Positions 48,338 through 58,425 of a stretch of DNA of 64,000 nt are shown here, piece by piece. The position numbers were made by a program, and so were the translations under genes. The DNA is from Madurella fahalii (lineage: Eukaryota; Ascomycota; Sordariomycetes; Sordariales): positions 5,295,001-5,359,000 of the forward strand of contig CM056875.1 in the NCBI GenBank assembly GCA_029876055.1, in the 5' to 3' direction. The notes under the pieces were generated by a model that saw nothing but the letters and a program-made list of their open reading frames with translations, did no database searches and was not told the DNA's origin. How positions within the stretch are numbered: the first letter of the stretch is position 1; each line of letters opens with the position of its first letter.

Positions 48338-49128
48338 ATGCCATCGGGATCCCACCCAGAAACCACCACCAGTAGGCTCAGAAGCGGCAGCCTCCACGGA
48401 GGCTGGGATTGCTGCCAATGTGGAACCGTAAACGCCGCCGAGTCTCACTGCTGCACTGGTGAACTCAAGGCCTTATTCAAGAACATGGTCAGCAGTATCT
48501 GCAACCACTGGCACTGCCCCTCTTGCAGTCCGCGAACCGGCAGTTCTACAGGTACTACCCCTCTCCTTCTCTCCCCGCCTCCTAGTACTCTTTCCCCTTC
48601 CAATCCCTGACTATATTGCCACGAGTATCTAACTAGCGAGCCACCGCAGCCCTAGAAAAACTAACAAACGCTACTACCGCCGCCAACAACCTGCCTATCC
48701 CCGCCGACATCTCCCACACAACCGACCCCTTCCTCCCCTCCTCCCCGTCAACAATCGCGACCTCTTCAGGGTACATACCGTACCTAGCAGCCGCCGAAGT
48801 CGAAGCCCGGCTCTCTTCCAGGGCTCCCAGCACCAACCGCAGCCCCAGCCCCAGCCCCAGCAGCCCTAGTAGTCGTGACGTCGACCGCACTCACGACCGC
48901 AGACGTAGCCCAAGCCCGCCCGACGCCGGCCAGGAGGGGCCGGGTGCGGTTAGTAGCAGCAGGAGCCGGAGCAGTAGTGGGAGTTCAAACCCAGCGCCAG
49001 AGGCTGGTGTCGAAGATTGGGTACTTTTCCCTGAGACAGGGCGGGATGAGGAGGAGGAGTCTGGGGGGTATCTGTATTATTTTGGCGAGCTGGACATGCG
49101 GGATATTTCGCAGAAGAGGTTATGCTGA
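48338..49128 (+). CDS. Small zinc-ribbon-like protein, cluster member 1
   Basis: The function is unknown. There are two exons, 48338-48551 and 48650-49128, with a 98-bp intron, giving 230 aa. The second exon has no ATG but is open for about 160 codons in phase with the first, which is strong support. Residues 23-62 form a Cys/His module: GGWDCCQCGTVN, then SHCC, then CNHWHCPSC, likely binding zinc. The intron (phase 1) falls 8 residues after the last Cys. The second exon encodes ALEKLTNATTAANNLP, a Ser/Pro/Arg tract (RSPSPSPSSPSS, SSSRSRSSSGSS), and an acidic, aromatic end: DWVLFPETGRDEEEESGGYL, then YYFGELDMRDISQK. No signal peptide or helix. Its module and intron position match the next gene, so the two look like diverged paralogues with replaced tails. 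Confidence 0.65.
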
Positions 49129-49887
49129 CAGAGAAGGGGGAGGTATACTTAAGGAGAGGATGTGATAGTAAGGGAACAATGAACGGGGGAGGAAGAAAGG
49201 AGGTGAGGATAAGGGGAAGAGGTTGGGTGATTAAGGAGGGTTGTCAGCTTAGCGCATATACTTCTGATTGCTCCTTTGAACTGTATCTCAGGAGCATTCG
49301 GTTTGGGTTTCTCGTTGTGATTCGGGATGCAATGAATCTCGCGGCTCGTGATGGGTTGGCTGGGACAGTCGTGTTACGGTTGACCGCCCACGGAGAATGG
49401 GTCATTGGCATTGATCTTGTATTAGACAACGAGGTTGTATCTGCCAAGGTAGCATCTTGTTGAGTGGCACAAGGACATCAAAGTGCTTTTCGGACTGTGC
49501 CAATGATAGGACAAGATGTCAGAGTATTGGAAAAGCCCCTCTCCCCGTTATTAGACCATAAAACTAGAACTCCTTGCAAGAGCAGTGGCTCAACTATTGC
49601 GTTCAATAAACAGCAAAGCCATATAAGATAAAGTTGACGATGCTTCTTTGTTGTTAATAACCCAATTAGCAGCGCTTTACCACACCATGGCCTGCCTCCA
49701 TCCTCACGCCCCAGGTACGGAAACACCGCACGAAGAGAGACATTGATATGATGATCATAGGACACCGCATACAGCCACCTGTCCGCTTTGACTGGTATAA
49801 ATCCCTTTCTTAACCATAAATCAGAAGCCCTCTTCGTCACACTCTTTCTCACTCAACATCTCTCTACGCAAACGAGCAGTACCGACA
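49129..49887. other. Spacer and promoter of cluster member 2
   Basis: No gene is supported. A TATA box lies at 49796. A 124-codon frame on the minus strand (49478-49852) overlaps this promoter and has no family features. Confidence 0.45.
49796..49802 (+). promoter_or_regulatory. TATA box of cluster member 2
   Basis: TATAAAT sits 92 bp before the ATG at 49888 and is followed by a CT-rich stretch (TTTCTCACTCAACATCTCTC), the usual fungal initiation context. Confidence 0.6.
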
Positions 49888-50490
49888 ATGCATATATCCA
49901 GCATCTCTCTAGAGCAACGGAAAATGCCCGGGAAAGGCAAGGAAAAGGCTAAGATATGGGTTTGTTGTCAATGTAGGGGCAAAAACATTGACGAGCCCGA
50001 CAAGATGACATGCACCTGGGAAATAGATATAGAGGGGCAGGAATCCAAGAAAGCCTGCCACCACCGCCGCTGCTTTCGATGTGCCTGGGAAAATACACGT
50101 ATGGTTACCATCACGCTTAATACCACGAAACACCTTAGCCTGACTGCGTCCTGAGTTTCAGCCTTGGCACCGCAAGCCACAAGTGAAAGTGAGCAAACGA
50201 CCGTGACGTCTGAAAAGCTACCTATCCAGCTATACTTTGAAGATAGCTTTTCTAGGGAAGTAACAGTTATTGATTCTATTAAGGTAAGGCAACCGGGAAT
50301 ACCCATCCGTGGCACGTTTCTACTAGTACTACCACCCAGAGATGAACAGGAGTGGGCTAATCTCAGATTGGAGCATCGTGAGGATGAGGGCCAAAAGAAG
50401 GATTATGGGGAGGGGGAGGGGGAGTCGTCGGAAAAAATCAAATCACGGAATAAATTATCAAGATGGATCTTTTCCCGCAAGGGCGGGTGA
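49888..50490 (+). CDS. Small zinc-ribbon-like protein, cluster member 2
   Basis: The function is unknown. There are two exons, 49888-50098 and 50162-50490, with a 63-bp intron, giving 179 aa; a second in-frame ATG at 49924 (MPGKGKEKAK) would give 167. The module reads IWVCCQCRGKN, then MTCTWE, then CHHRRCFRCAW, matching the WxCCxC and CxHxxCxxC pattern of the preceding gene. The phase-1 intron lies 6 residues after the last Cys. The second exon begins LAPQATSESEQ, includes a beta-like segment (LPIQLYFEDSFSREVTVIDS, IPIRGTFLLVLPPRDEQEW) and ends in a charged, basic tail (KSRNKLSRWIFSRKGG). No signal peptide. The Lys-rich start could favour nuclear or nucleic-acid-associated localisation, which is inference. 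Confidence 0.65.
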
Positions 50491-50974
50491 GATCATTGTT
50501 GACTTTTCAGGGGCTAGGTCTAGGAACGGGGTTAGGGTTGGTGCTGCGTGTGCTGTTTGGGCATACTGTTCTCTGGCTAGCTTCCTAAAAGACTCGGCTT
50601 TAAAACACAAAGAGAACACGTTGTTTTCTTTATCTTGACCCTTGGTCAGCAATCGCAATCTGATTTTCATTGGGTTGGGGTCATTTGGGCACCGGCCTTG
50701 AAACGATTATGACATGCATCTTCCACTGCAGCCTCATCCAGTGGCTTTGCACCGTACGCTCGGCATGTCAGCCTTGATCTGCAAGCACGGCATTAGATGG
50801 CAAAGGCATCCCCGGAATAATAATAACAAAAGTATACTTTAGGAGTGCCGTGAAGGTTCCATACAGCCATCTTCTCTCATCCTGCGCTCTACTAGTATCA
50901 CCCTAAGCAAATAACGACGGAGAGAGGAACCACGAGACATCCCAGTCGAAAACGGCGTCTTGTTTTATTGATAG
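50491..50974. other. Convergent spacer
   Basis: A gap of nearly 500 bases between cluster member 2 and the minus-strand gene at 50975. I see no gene. Confidence 0.5.
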
Positions 50975-51337
50975 CTAGTGACTAGATTGGGGTAACGGCT
51001 CATCACGGAGATTTGGCATAAATATTCCATTCCAGAGGGCCCGATGCTGCTCCCAGGACCCACCCTCGAGCGTCAGCTTGGGTACCTCTTCCACTCCATA
51101 TGGATGTCGGCCTTTCCCAATAACGACGCCGTATTTGTTTCGAATCAGAGATTCATATGTATGCTTACCGTGACAGGTCCGCTGACCGCAGGGCCATGAA
51201 CCCCACCTATTCCAGCGCCCGCAGAGCTCGCACACCCAAGCCGTGGGAAGGCGGAGATCCCAGTCCGTTGGCTTGGATTTCGGCAGATACTCGAGAATGT
51301 CGGCGACATCGGGCTGCCTGCGGTTTGATTTAGTCAT
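50975..51337 (-). CDS. Small zinc-ribbon-like protein, cluster member 3
   Basis: The function is unknown. A single exon of 120 aa from the ATG at 51337. After a charged start (MTKSNRRQPDVADILEYLPK) the module reads AWVCELCGRWNRWGSWPCGQ then RTCHGKH, giving CxxC...C...CHxxH-type ligands at about residues 35-60. The W-x-C start of the module resembles the two neighbours on the plus strand, but the second half differs and there is no intron after it. The rest is VIGKGRHPYGVEEVPKLTLE and a Trp-containing end. A TATTTAAG sequence roughly 110 bp upstream on this strand may be the TATA element. It is possibly a more distant relative of the adjacent pair. Confidence 0.55.
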   Translation of the reverse strand: MTKSNRRQPDVADILEYLPKSKPTDWDLRLPTAWVCELCGRWNRWGSWPCGQRTCHGKHTYESLIRNKYGVVIGKGRHPYGVEEVPKLTLEGGSWEQHRALWNGIFMPNLRDEPLPQSSH

Positions 51338-51939
51338 TTCGAAAGGCTGGGGGATATAGGAGATGACAGATACGAACTTCTAAGCCAAGCAGTCTCTGAA
51401 AGGTTGTATAATTATTTGTTCTTGGTCGGAGGGGGCGACGGACCGTCTTCTTAAATAGCGCTGGCCTTACTAACTTCTTTACTATGTGTTTGCTCTTATT
51501 GGCAATGGGGACTTTGGGGGCGTGTCGGGACTTGTTGGCGAATAACCTCTTTGAAACTTTAAAGGACCCCCATCCTTTCATCTCAATTTGTGCGCCGGGC
51601 CTTATGCAGGCACGAAGCGTCCAAATCTCCAGTTCACCCATCAGAGGCCATCTCTCATGTCAAAGAATGAACAACCAGCATGAATCATTTCCACCCTGCA
51701 ATCCTCCTACCTTTCCATGCCCTATCGGCTCAAGACCTTTTTGCCACTAGCCCGTCAATTGCCAAACGCACATCACGGCCCCCCATCTACGATCAGGAAG
51801 AGGGAGGGTCCAGCCGAGTATTAAACCACGATACTATCCCCCGTCGACAGGCACTGGCCTTTCCCTCGGGCTCGATACAGCAATACCGCCAGTCCGACAT
51901 ACACATAAAAGAATTGGTAGCTGAACACTCTGCTTCACC
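51338..51939. other. Divergent spacer
   Basis: This spacer is shared by the minus-strand gene ending upstream of 51337 and the possible gene at 51940. Overlapping open frames are present on both strands (for example 51330-51641 minus, Lys/Arg-rich) without support. Confidence 0.4.
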
Positions 51940-52320
51940 ATGTCGAACTTCTCTCACAAAACGCCCTCCAGCAAAGGCTCAGCTGTAAACCCGAGCAGTC
52001 GGCTCCCACCTATCATAACACGCGAGAAAGCGCTAACCAAGCTTCCTGCTCCAGGTGCTGCCCCGGTTCCCATGGAGCCGTTAAAGATATACCGGGAGTA
52101 TACAGGCATAAAGCCTCCACGGGTAGCGCCCCTGGACTCTCCAGCTATGAACTCCATGTCTGGGAACGTCCCTGGAGGACCAATCTTGCCGCACGCTGGC
52201 CCACTCCTTGAGAGAGTCCGGCGTTTCGGCAGAACAAACGGAAGCGCCTCTTCGTCAAGTACCTCCCTAAACAAGTCTGAGGACTCTACGCTACCGAGCG
52301 GCGGACCGGCCAAACCGTAG
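51940..52320 (+). CDS. Possible disordered hypothetical protein
   Basis: A 126-codon open frame starting in a fair context (ACCATGTCG). The product is Pro/Ser-rich with no Cys (SSRLPPIITREKALTKLP, IYREYTGIKPPRVAP, LERVRRFGRTNGSASSSS). No family is recognised. The uninterrupted frame and position after the Cys-rich cluster are the only support, so it may be a chance frame. Confidence 0.35.
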   Translation: MSNFSHKTPSSKGSAVNPSSRLPPIITREKALTKLPAPGAAPVPMEPLKIYREYTGIKPPRVAPLDSPAMNSMSGNVPGGPILPHAGPLLERVRRFGRTNGSASSSSTSLNKSEDSTLPSGGPAKP

Positions 52321-53485
52321 ACGTCGGGCGGGCATGTCTTAAACAAGACTAACAACATGAACGTCTCTCGCTTTCTCTCTTTCCTGTATCACAAATAAAC
52401 CTCCGTCCCAACGCGATGCATTCATCCCCAATATTATCACAGAACCAAACATCCCCACTGTTACTGACCTCTGCGCCAGCTCAACTCATGTTAACACCCT
52501 GAAACATCCATATCTAACACGGAATAATTTCGTTCACCGACATCACTACATGGAGTCCTTCGAGGATAGACACTTACCATGGCTCGAGGGGAAGGAGTTA
52601 GGAGAAAACCTGGGCACTACTTAGTACGCAAAAGAAGTTAGGAGCTCGGTTGACAAAGAGAGAGATATCTAAATTCATCTCTCACACCACATCTGTCTTC
52701 ATCGCCCGTTACAGTTTCCCAACCCGAACAACTCAAGTAGGGTGATCGCTAACATGAATGCCATGCATGCCTAACTGGACAGATTTGAAGTTATTCTCTT
52801 TGCTCCGTTACCCCGCCCTGGACCAAAACAAACATGACATACCCTTATACTAACTATTAAAACAACAAAGAGTCTACAACAAAACTACATCCCAAACAAC
52901 CACTCCGCTCACTAATCCTTCCAATCCCCAGCCTAAAATGCCCCAGCACCATCCCCTTAGGAAGTTAATACTATCCATGCCGACCCAAAAGAACTATATG
53001 AATCCCATCACAACCTAACCAAGCCATGGCTCCCTCCCACCCCCTAAGGGGAAAAAAAGGGAGACAAAAGAGACACCGTCGCCCGCTTTGAACGTACGTA
53101 CCGGGTATCATGATGATAAGATAAAGAAACGGAAGAAGACAGCGGAAGCAGAAAGATGCCCAAAATTAGTAAGCAACAATTTTGAAATACCAAGAGTAGT
53201 AAATAGCAGCAGTAACTTGAACCAAGTCAATCACAACTCCCAGTTAGATATGTACACCCATAGACTGCGTCCGGGATAAAAAGGACCTTGTGGCGGGGTT
53301 TTGAGGGTAATGCATACAATAGCGAATATCGAAGAGTGCCCGGCGTTTCGCTGTGCCGAGTTATATATGGCGTGGAGATGGTAAGAGGTAAAGCGACGCA
53401 TGTGTCCAGTACGGCCAGGTCGAGGTAGCCGAAGGTAATGCGGCGCAACGTGGCGGACCGAGTATGCGACTAGCAGCAGCCAACG
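52321..53485. other. AT-rich intergenic region
   Basis: This region contains the 3' UTR of the 14-3-3-like gene at its right end. Base composition is visibly more AT-rich than in the conserved genes. I see no gene. Confidence 0.5.
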
Positions 53486-54430
53486 CTATATCATGCCCGG
53501 CGGCGCGCTCACTTCGACCTGTTCGGTCCGCGGCGTCCCTTGCGTACCGGTGCTCGACCCATGAGCTTTGCTCCTGAGCGTCGTGTTCGACCCTAGCCCT
53601 CGCTTCATCATCTTTCCTAGGACGGTGACGAGTTCGCAGGCATCGTTGAACATGTCGTTATCGATGCCCTCGGTCGCCTCGTACACTTCGGCAATGGTAT
53701 CCTTGGCCAGTTTCCGGCTGCCCTCGGCGTCGTGGACGCATTCGTAAAGAAACGCCGCGTACTCTGTTTTGACTGAGAGTCGGAGCGAGTGTGAACCCCA
53801 CAATAACTCGTCGGCCAGCTGGACAGCTTCGCGAAAATATTGGTGCGCTTCCGGGAGGTAATCGCCGGGCTTCATGAGGAAGGCCGAGGGGGGTGCTGGC
53901 CCGAAACCTGGGGGAGGGCCCACAGGGCCGCCATCGGCGGTCCGCTGGTGTGCGCGATACTGGGACATAAAATCGTCTTGGTCGTCTCTCGCGACTCCTT
54001 TTCCCTTGTCCGTTCGCGTCGGCGCTAGGCCCGGTACGGTTGATGTCTGGCCGCCTTCGGGCGTGCCGATGCCCATCCCAGAGACGGGCGGCGTGTTGTG
54101 GAAGAGGACGAAAATGTGGTAAAAGGAGGCGCGTAATTTGTACGCCAGCACCTTTAGCTCGACATAGTTCCCGACCATGGGTAAAACGTATTGTTGCAGC
54201 AAGACCAGCCCTTCGCGGGACAGCCAGACGATATGGAGAGTCAGCTCCAGCGAAGACTGCGTCTGGGCTGCATCTTGGCGGCGCTGCTTCCGGGCTCTTA
54301 CGAGCTGGCCGGACAGGTTGATGGAAAGCCCTAGGATCCTAAACAGAACCGACGAGAGTAGGGGGTTATCGTGTTCGACTGCTTTGGCAAGTTTGCCGAG
54401 GAACTTTTGGTCGACCTCTGAGGAAGCCAT
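53486..54430 (-). CDS. Divergent 14-3-3-like protein
   Basis: 14-3-3 proteins bind phosphorylated partners as dimers of nine-helix subunits. It is a single exon of 314 aa from the ATG at 54430 (MASSEVDQKFLGKLAKAVEH); an upstream in-frame ATG at 54538 would add 36 residues that look like leader sequence. Fold similarity is clearest in NYVELKVLAYKLRASFYHIF, which matches the helix ESKVFYLKMKGDYYRY of true 14-3-3s, and in GSHSLRLSVKTEYAAFLYEC and GSRKLAKDTIAEVYEATEG, matching the HPIRLGLALNFSVFYYEI and ACxLAKxAFDEAIAEL helices. A disordered insertion of about 75 residues (about 115-190) separates the halves. The Arg-Tyr pair that contacts phosphate in canonical members is replaced by His-Ile here, so phosphopeptide binding may be lost. 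The family is seen in other filamentous fungi as a third, divergent type. Confidence 0.75.
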   Translation of the reverse strand: MASSEVDQKFLGKLAKAVEHDNPLLSSVLFRILGLSINLSGQLVRARKQRRQDAAQTQSSLELTLHIVWLSREGLVLLQQYVLPMVGNYVELKVLAYKLRASFYHIFVLFHNTPPVSGMGIGTPEGGQTSTVPGLAPTRTDKGKGVARDDQDDFMSQYRAHQRTADGGPVGPPPGFGPAPPSAFLMKPGDYLPEAHQYFREAVQLADELLWGSHSLRLSVKTEYAAFLYECVHDAEGSRKLAKDTIAEVYEATEGIDNDMFNDACELVTVLGKMMKRGLGSNTTLRSKAHGSSTGTQGTPRTEQVEVSAPPGMI

Positions 54431-57400
54431 GAGGACCCACCAGGTCAAGGCGAAAGGTGGCAGCCTCGAGAGGCAGCGGCAGGATGTTGGGGAGAGGCAG
54501 CCGGAAAGGGGTGGTCGCGCTAAAGTCAATGAGCCCACGGCTGGAGGGAGCTCACCGTTCTTTCTCTAGCCGCAAGAACGGGGGAAAGCCAAACAGATTC
54601 CAGAAGAGTAGCGATCTAAACGAGTGACTGCTGGCCAGTTCGGCTGTGCGCTGCATCAGTGGTGTGGAGATAGCGTGAGATACGACGGACGTGGAACCCC
54701 GGTCAGTCCGATGATGCGGGACGGTCGAGGCCCTTGGGCTTCTGTTCCACAGACCAACGTCGTCCCAACGCAGGGGAGAAGCGGGTTTCGTGTTTTAATT
54801 ACACAAGACTGCATGCCGGGGGATCAGATTTGTGGGTAGGGCGGCCTTCTTGGACCATTGGAGGAACACTGACCAATATGATACAGCGAAGCAAGCGGTT
54901 CTGGAAAACGATAATTTGTACAGACCCGGAGGGCGAATCAGCAGCCTTGGAGGGAGGCCGTTAACAGGAAGAGGCCCCGAAGGAGAGTTGAGGCTTGGAA
55001 GTGGAGGTGGCGGGGTCGCAGATGATGAGGCAGGGCATGGCGGCGACCTCGTGAGGGTGAGCGTGTGAGCGGGCGGGTATTGTTTACCAGCGATTGAGAG
55101 GCTGCGACGGCGTCAGGCGGCCGAACTGGGAAGGGCGAGGGGGGGGGGGGGGAGGGAGGCCGATTCGACAACAGCGGTGGGTCAATTGGCGGCCCGGCTC
55201 ATGTCCGGAGCCGGGGTGTGTGTCGGGGCGAGATGTCGGGCCAAAGACGAAGGCCGATGATGGCGGTGGGTGAGGGTAAAAGTAAACAAGAGCAGGTTTC
55301 GCGGCGGCAGAATCGAGGGCAAATGGGACAATGGGACAATGCGACGGCGCAGCCAGGAGGACAAGGGCAGATGCGCCGTGGCCAGGGGTTGCGAGGCGTC
55401 TTAAAGCGCACCGCACAGCGAGGGTCTCATGCATGAACAAGCGACAGCAGTGGGCCCTTGCTGCTGGCTGCTAGTGTAGGCTTCGCCTTGACGATGGGTG
55501 TCGACAAGGGCGTCGACAAGGGCGGCTACGTCCCGGCTGTGTGGTCTCGCCTCTCGTCTCTCGCCTCTCGTCCCTCGACTTCTCGTCCGTCTACGCAATA
55601 ACGTCAATAACTAAGGCAACCTGTGATGACGCAGGCTGCCGGGCGGCGCTGCAAGGCAAGAAAGAGCTGCAGCTCGCCACGAGCAGATTCGAGGCCGGCG
55701 CGAGATGGAGAGAAAACGAGCGACTATGTCATCGCACTGTGATTGGATTGCCTGACGAAGGAGCGAATCGAGACTGGGCGCCGTTGGGACGTCTTGCAGA
55801 TGGCGAGCTGCAGGGTGAGTTGTCCACCGCTTCCTCAATCACTTGGCTGCAAGCCGCAAGCCCCACGGCTCCATTCGGGCGGGGACGGTGACAGGGACGG
55901 CGACAAGGACGGCGACGGCGATTGGAAGACGACCGACCCAGAGAGAATCGAGACGCGCGAGACGCAGCAGCCGCGATGCATAACTTTTCTGCTGCCGGCC
56001 AGGATCTGGGGAGCCGCAGGCTCCGGCAATCAGGCGCTCCTGGGCCAGAAGAGAGCGACTGAAAAAGAGCGGAACTTTAGTGGACGAGGGTTGAAGAGAG
56101 AATCAGGATGTGGCCGCGGGGATTTGGGCCGGTCCCAAGGACCACCAAGAGTGCGCACAGGCCAACTTCCAGTGCATTTTCGTGTTGTACTCAAGCTTCC
56201 CTTACAGGGCTTAACTTAGAGCTGCGCTTCACTCGAGAGAACCTGAAGATATCCCGGGCAGCCCATGAGGCATTGCAGAAATGCTCGGCTGATGCCCGAG
56301 ACATGCAAACTTCCTAGGGGCACCATTGTCTACCGACTCCACGTTTTCGGTGACCACAATGGCATCTTCCGTCTTCTCTCACACAACGAGGCGAGTGCCG
56401 TGGCCAAACCCCTGCGATCTCGGAACCAAGGATGCCACAGACCTCGATCGCCGCTGTCCGGCCCAGCCATCTGCTTTTCCCATTGCCCATTCAGTTATCC
56501 CCTGCACGATTGGCGCTCGAAGCCCGGTTCATTATGAGCCCGTCTGGCCTGCAAACATGCGGCCACCCCCTTCACAATCTACCACACTAGACAAGTCGAC
56601 TTTACACAACAGCAATGGCACGCCGCCTGCTCACGACAGGCTCAGTGCGGGCGGCCGCCAATTGCCGTTCCGGATGCCCGCGAAATGACAAACGATGAGA
56701 CGAACTGGCGGTGAGTGCCAGGCAGCCCGGCAGACCGACCATGATTCAGGCCGCCCCAAGGCCGTCAACCTTGGGACCATCCGTCCAACCCTCTGTCTAG
56801 AGCTCTCGACCGCCCCCAACCCTCACACGAGCTGCATTTTCGTTTTCGGCGCGTGTTGCGGTCCCGCTGCCCCGATCGGCCAGTATACGCAGCGGTGGTG
56901 ACCCAGTGGTTGCGCCGGTCGTTACACAGCACCATCCCGCTCGCGCTGCAGCCCTATAAGAGCCCTTCCTCGCACCTGTCTTTGTCTCGTTCCCCCTGTC
57001 GGGCTGAGTTGGTCTTGCAGAAGTCATTGGCTCGAACTGGTGTCTTGACAGAGCGTCATGGAAGGGTGCCGCAGCTATTACTCCAAGCCTCCGTCGCATT
57101 CCTATCTGGGAAGTTTCTGAGGCCGAGCGGTAAACTGGTATAAAGCTGTGGCATTTCGAGACGCAGCCCGGGGGCACACCGTGTCTGCCGAGCGGCTCGG
57201 CGCTCGGGTGTTACATGGGATTCTGGAGGAGCACGCGGCAAAGCCTCGGGGTTGCTCCGTCGTTCCCGCCTTGAAATGCACACGGCTTACGGTAAGTTAT
57301 TACATGTGAGAGACTTGCAAAGCTCCTGATACTATCCCGGAATGTACTCAAGCCCCGCGCCTGCAACCCATCACAGCCGGTTTTTTGTGAATTGTAAATG

Positions 57401-57943
57401 GTGTGCCCGGTCAGCTCGGCCAGTTAAGACCGGGTGTGTTGCCGCAAGTTGGAGGGTGAGGGCTTGAGGCTGCACAACTTGTGCGCGATGCAGCTGAGAG
57501 CTGAGTAGGTAGAATCAGGAAACTCGTCAGCTTTCCACACGCAAGCAGATGATCTGCAGGCACTTGAGCTGCGCCGGTGAGGCGAGAGCTACTTGCCACT
57601 CGGTTTCAGCCGACTAACGAACCCGAGACACCGCTTGGTAATTCTGGTGCCTGGATGGTATAAGATGCGACTAGACGCTCGTCTTACATAGAACTCTGAC
57701 TGTGCATCTTCTGAAGGATGATCCAATGCGGCTACCCAGGTGGATAACTGAAGCCGGAGCTACAACGACAAGCTGCCCTCCCCGTGCCCCTTTTCTCATC
57801 ATTCATCAATCATTTCAGGAGAACATCGCCTCCCCTTACACTACATCGACTCAACCCGGCCTCAACTTCCACAACAAGTTAATCCCACTATCGACCAGTA
57901 AAACCCCAATCCGAAGGAAGAGATCCAAAGAAAACGGAACACA
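54431..57943. other. Long divergent intergenic region
   Basis: About 3.5 kb between the divergent 14-3-3-like gene and the small gene at 57944. It contains a G run near 55139-55152 and a GACGGCGACAAG-type imperfect repeat near 55880-55920. No open frame shows family features. Confidence 0.5.
57659..57664 (+). promoter_or_regulatory. Possible TATA element of the gene at 57944
   Basis: TATAAG in ATGGTATAAGATG lies about 285 bp upstream of the ATG. The distance implies a long leader, possibly with an intron ending near TTTCAG at 57819. Confidence 0.35.
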
Positions 57944-58425
57944 ATGTGCCGCTACTACGCCCATGCCTTCACTTGCAAACGTAGGTCATACTCTCAACTC
58001 TCTCCGAACTCTGCCCCCTTATTTCACCTTCTACCTCGACATATACGTCCTTATTTCAACACCTACCTCACCCTCAAAGAAAGGGTGTTCCTACTACAAA
58101 CCTTATCTTCATCACAGACTGGCATTAGCTCCATATCTCCCCTAATCCCCTTCTCCTTCCTTTCCAAACAGCTCCAACCCGAGATTCTCAAAAGGGTACA
58201 TCGAGGAAAAAGAACACTCACAACTAACGCGCTTGCCCTTCTATCCACCCAGACGTATCATTCTCCTTCGCCCGCTTCTGCGATCCTGCATCCATGATCC
58301 AGACCCCGTGCGGTGAACGACACATCTGGCAGACCATCCCGCTTGACGAACCTTGCGATGAATGCAAGGGGAGTGGGGGCAGCGGGGCTGTGTATCCGGA
58401 CGTTGGTGGCCGGAGGCGGAGATGA
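57944..58425 (+). CDS. 69-aa Cys/His-rich protein of the fungal MCRYY-type family
   Basis: The function is unknown. There are two exons, 57944-57980 (37 bp) and 58253-58425, with a 272-bp intron that has a CTAAC branch site at 58223 and a CCCAG acceptor. The product starts MCRYYAHAFTCKHVSFSFAR, continues RFCDPASMIQTPCGERHIWQ, then TIPLDEPCDECK, and ends in a Gly-rich and Arg-rich tail (GGRRRR). Cysteines and histidines in MC, HAFTCKH, FC, PCGERH and CDEC could bind two zinc ions. Proteins with the same start and spacing are common, short and uncharacterised in ascomycetes, as far as I know from memory. An unspliced reading would give a meaningless 117-residue frame, so this gene is easy to miss. 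Confidence 0.75.
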
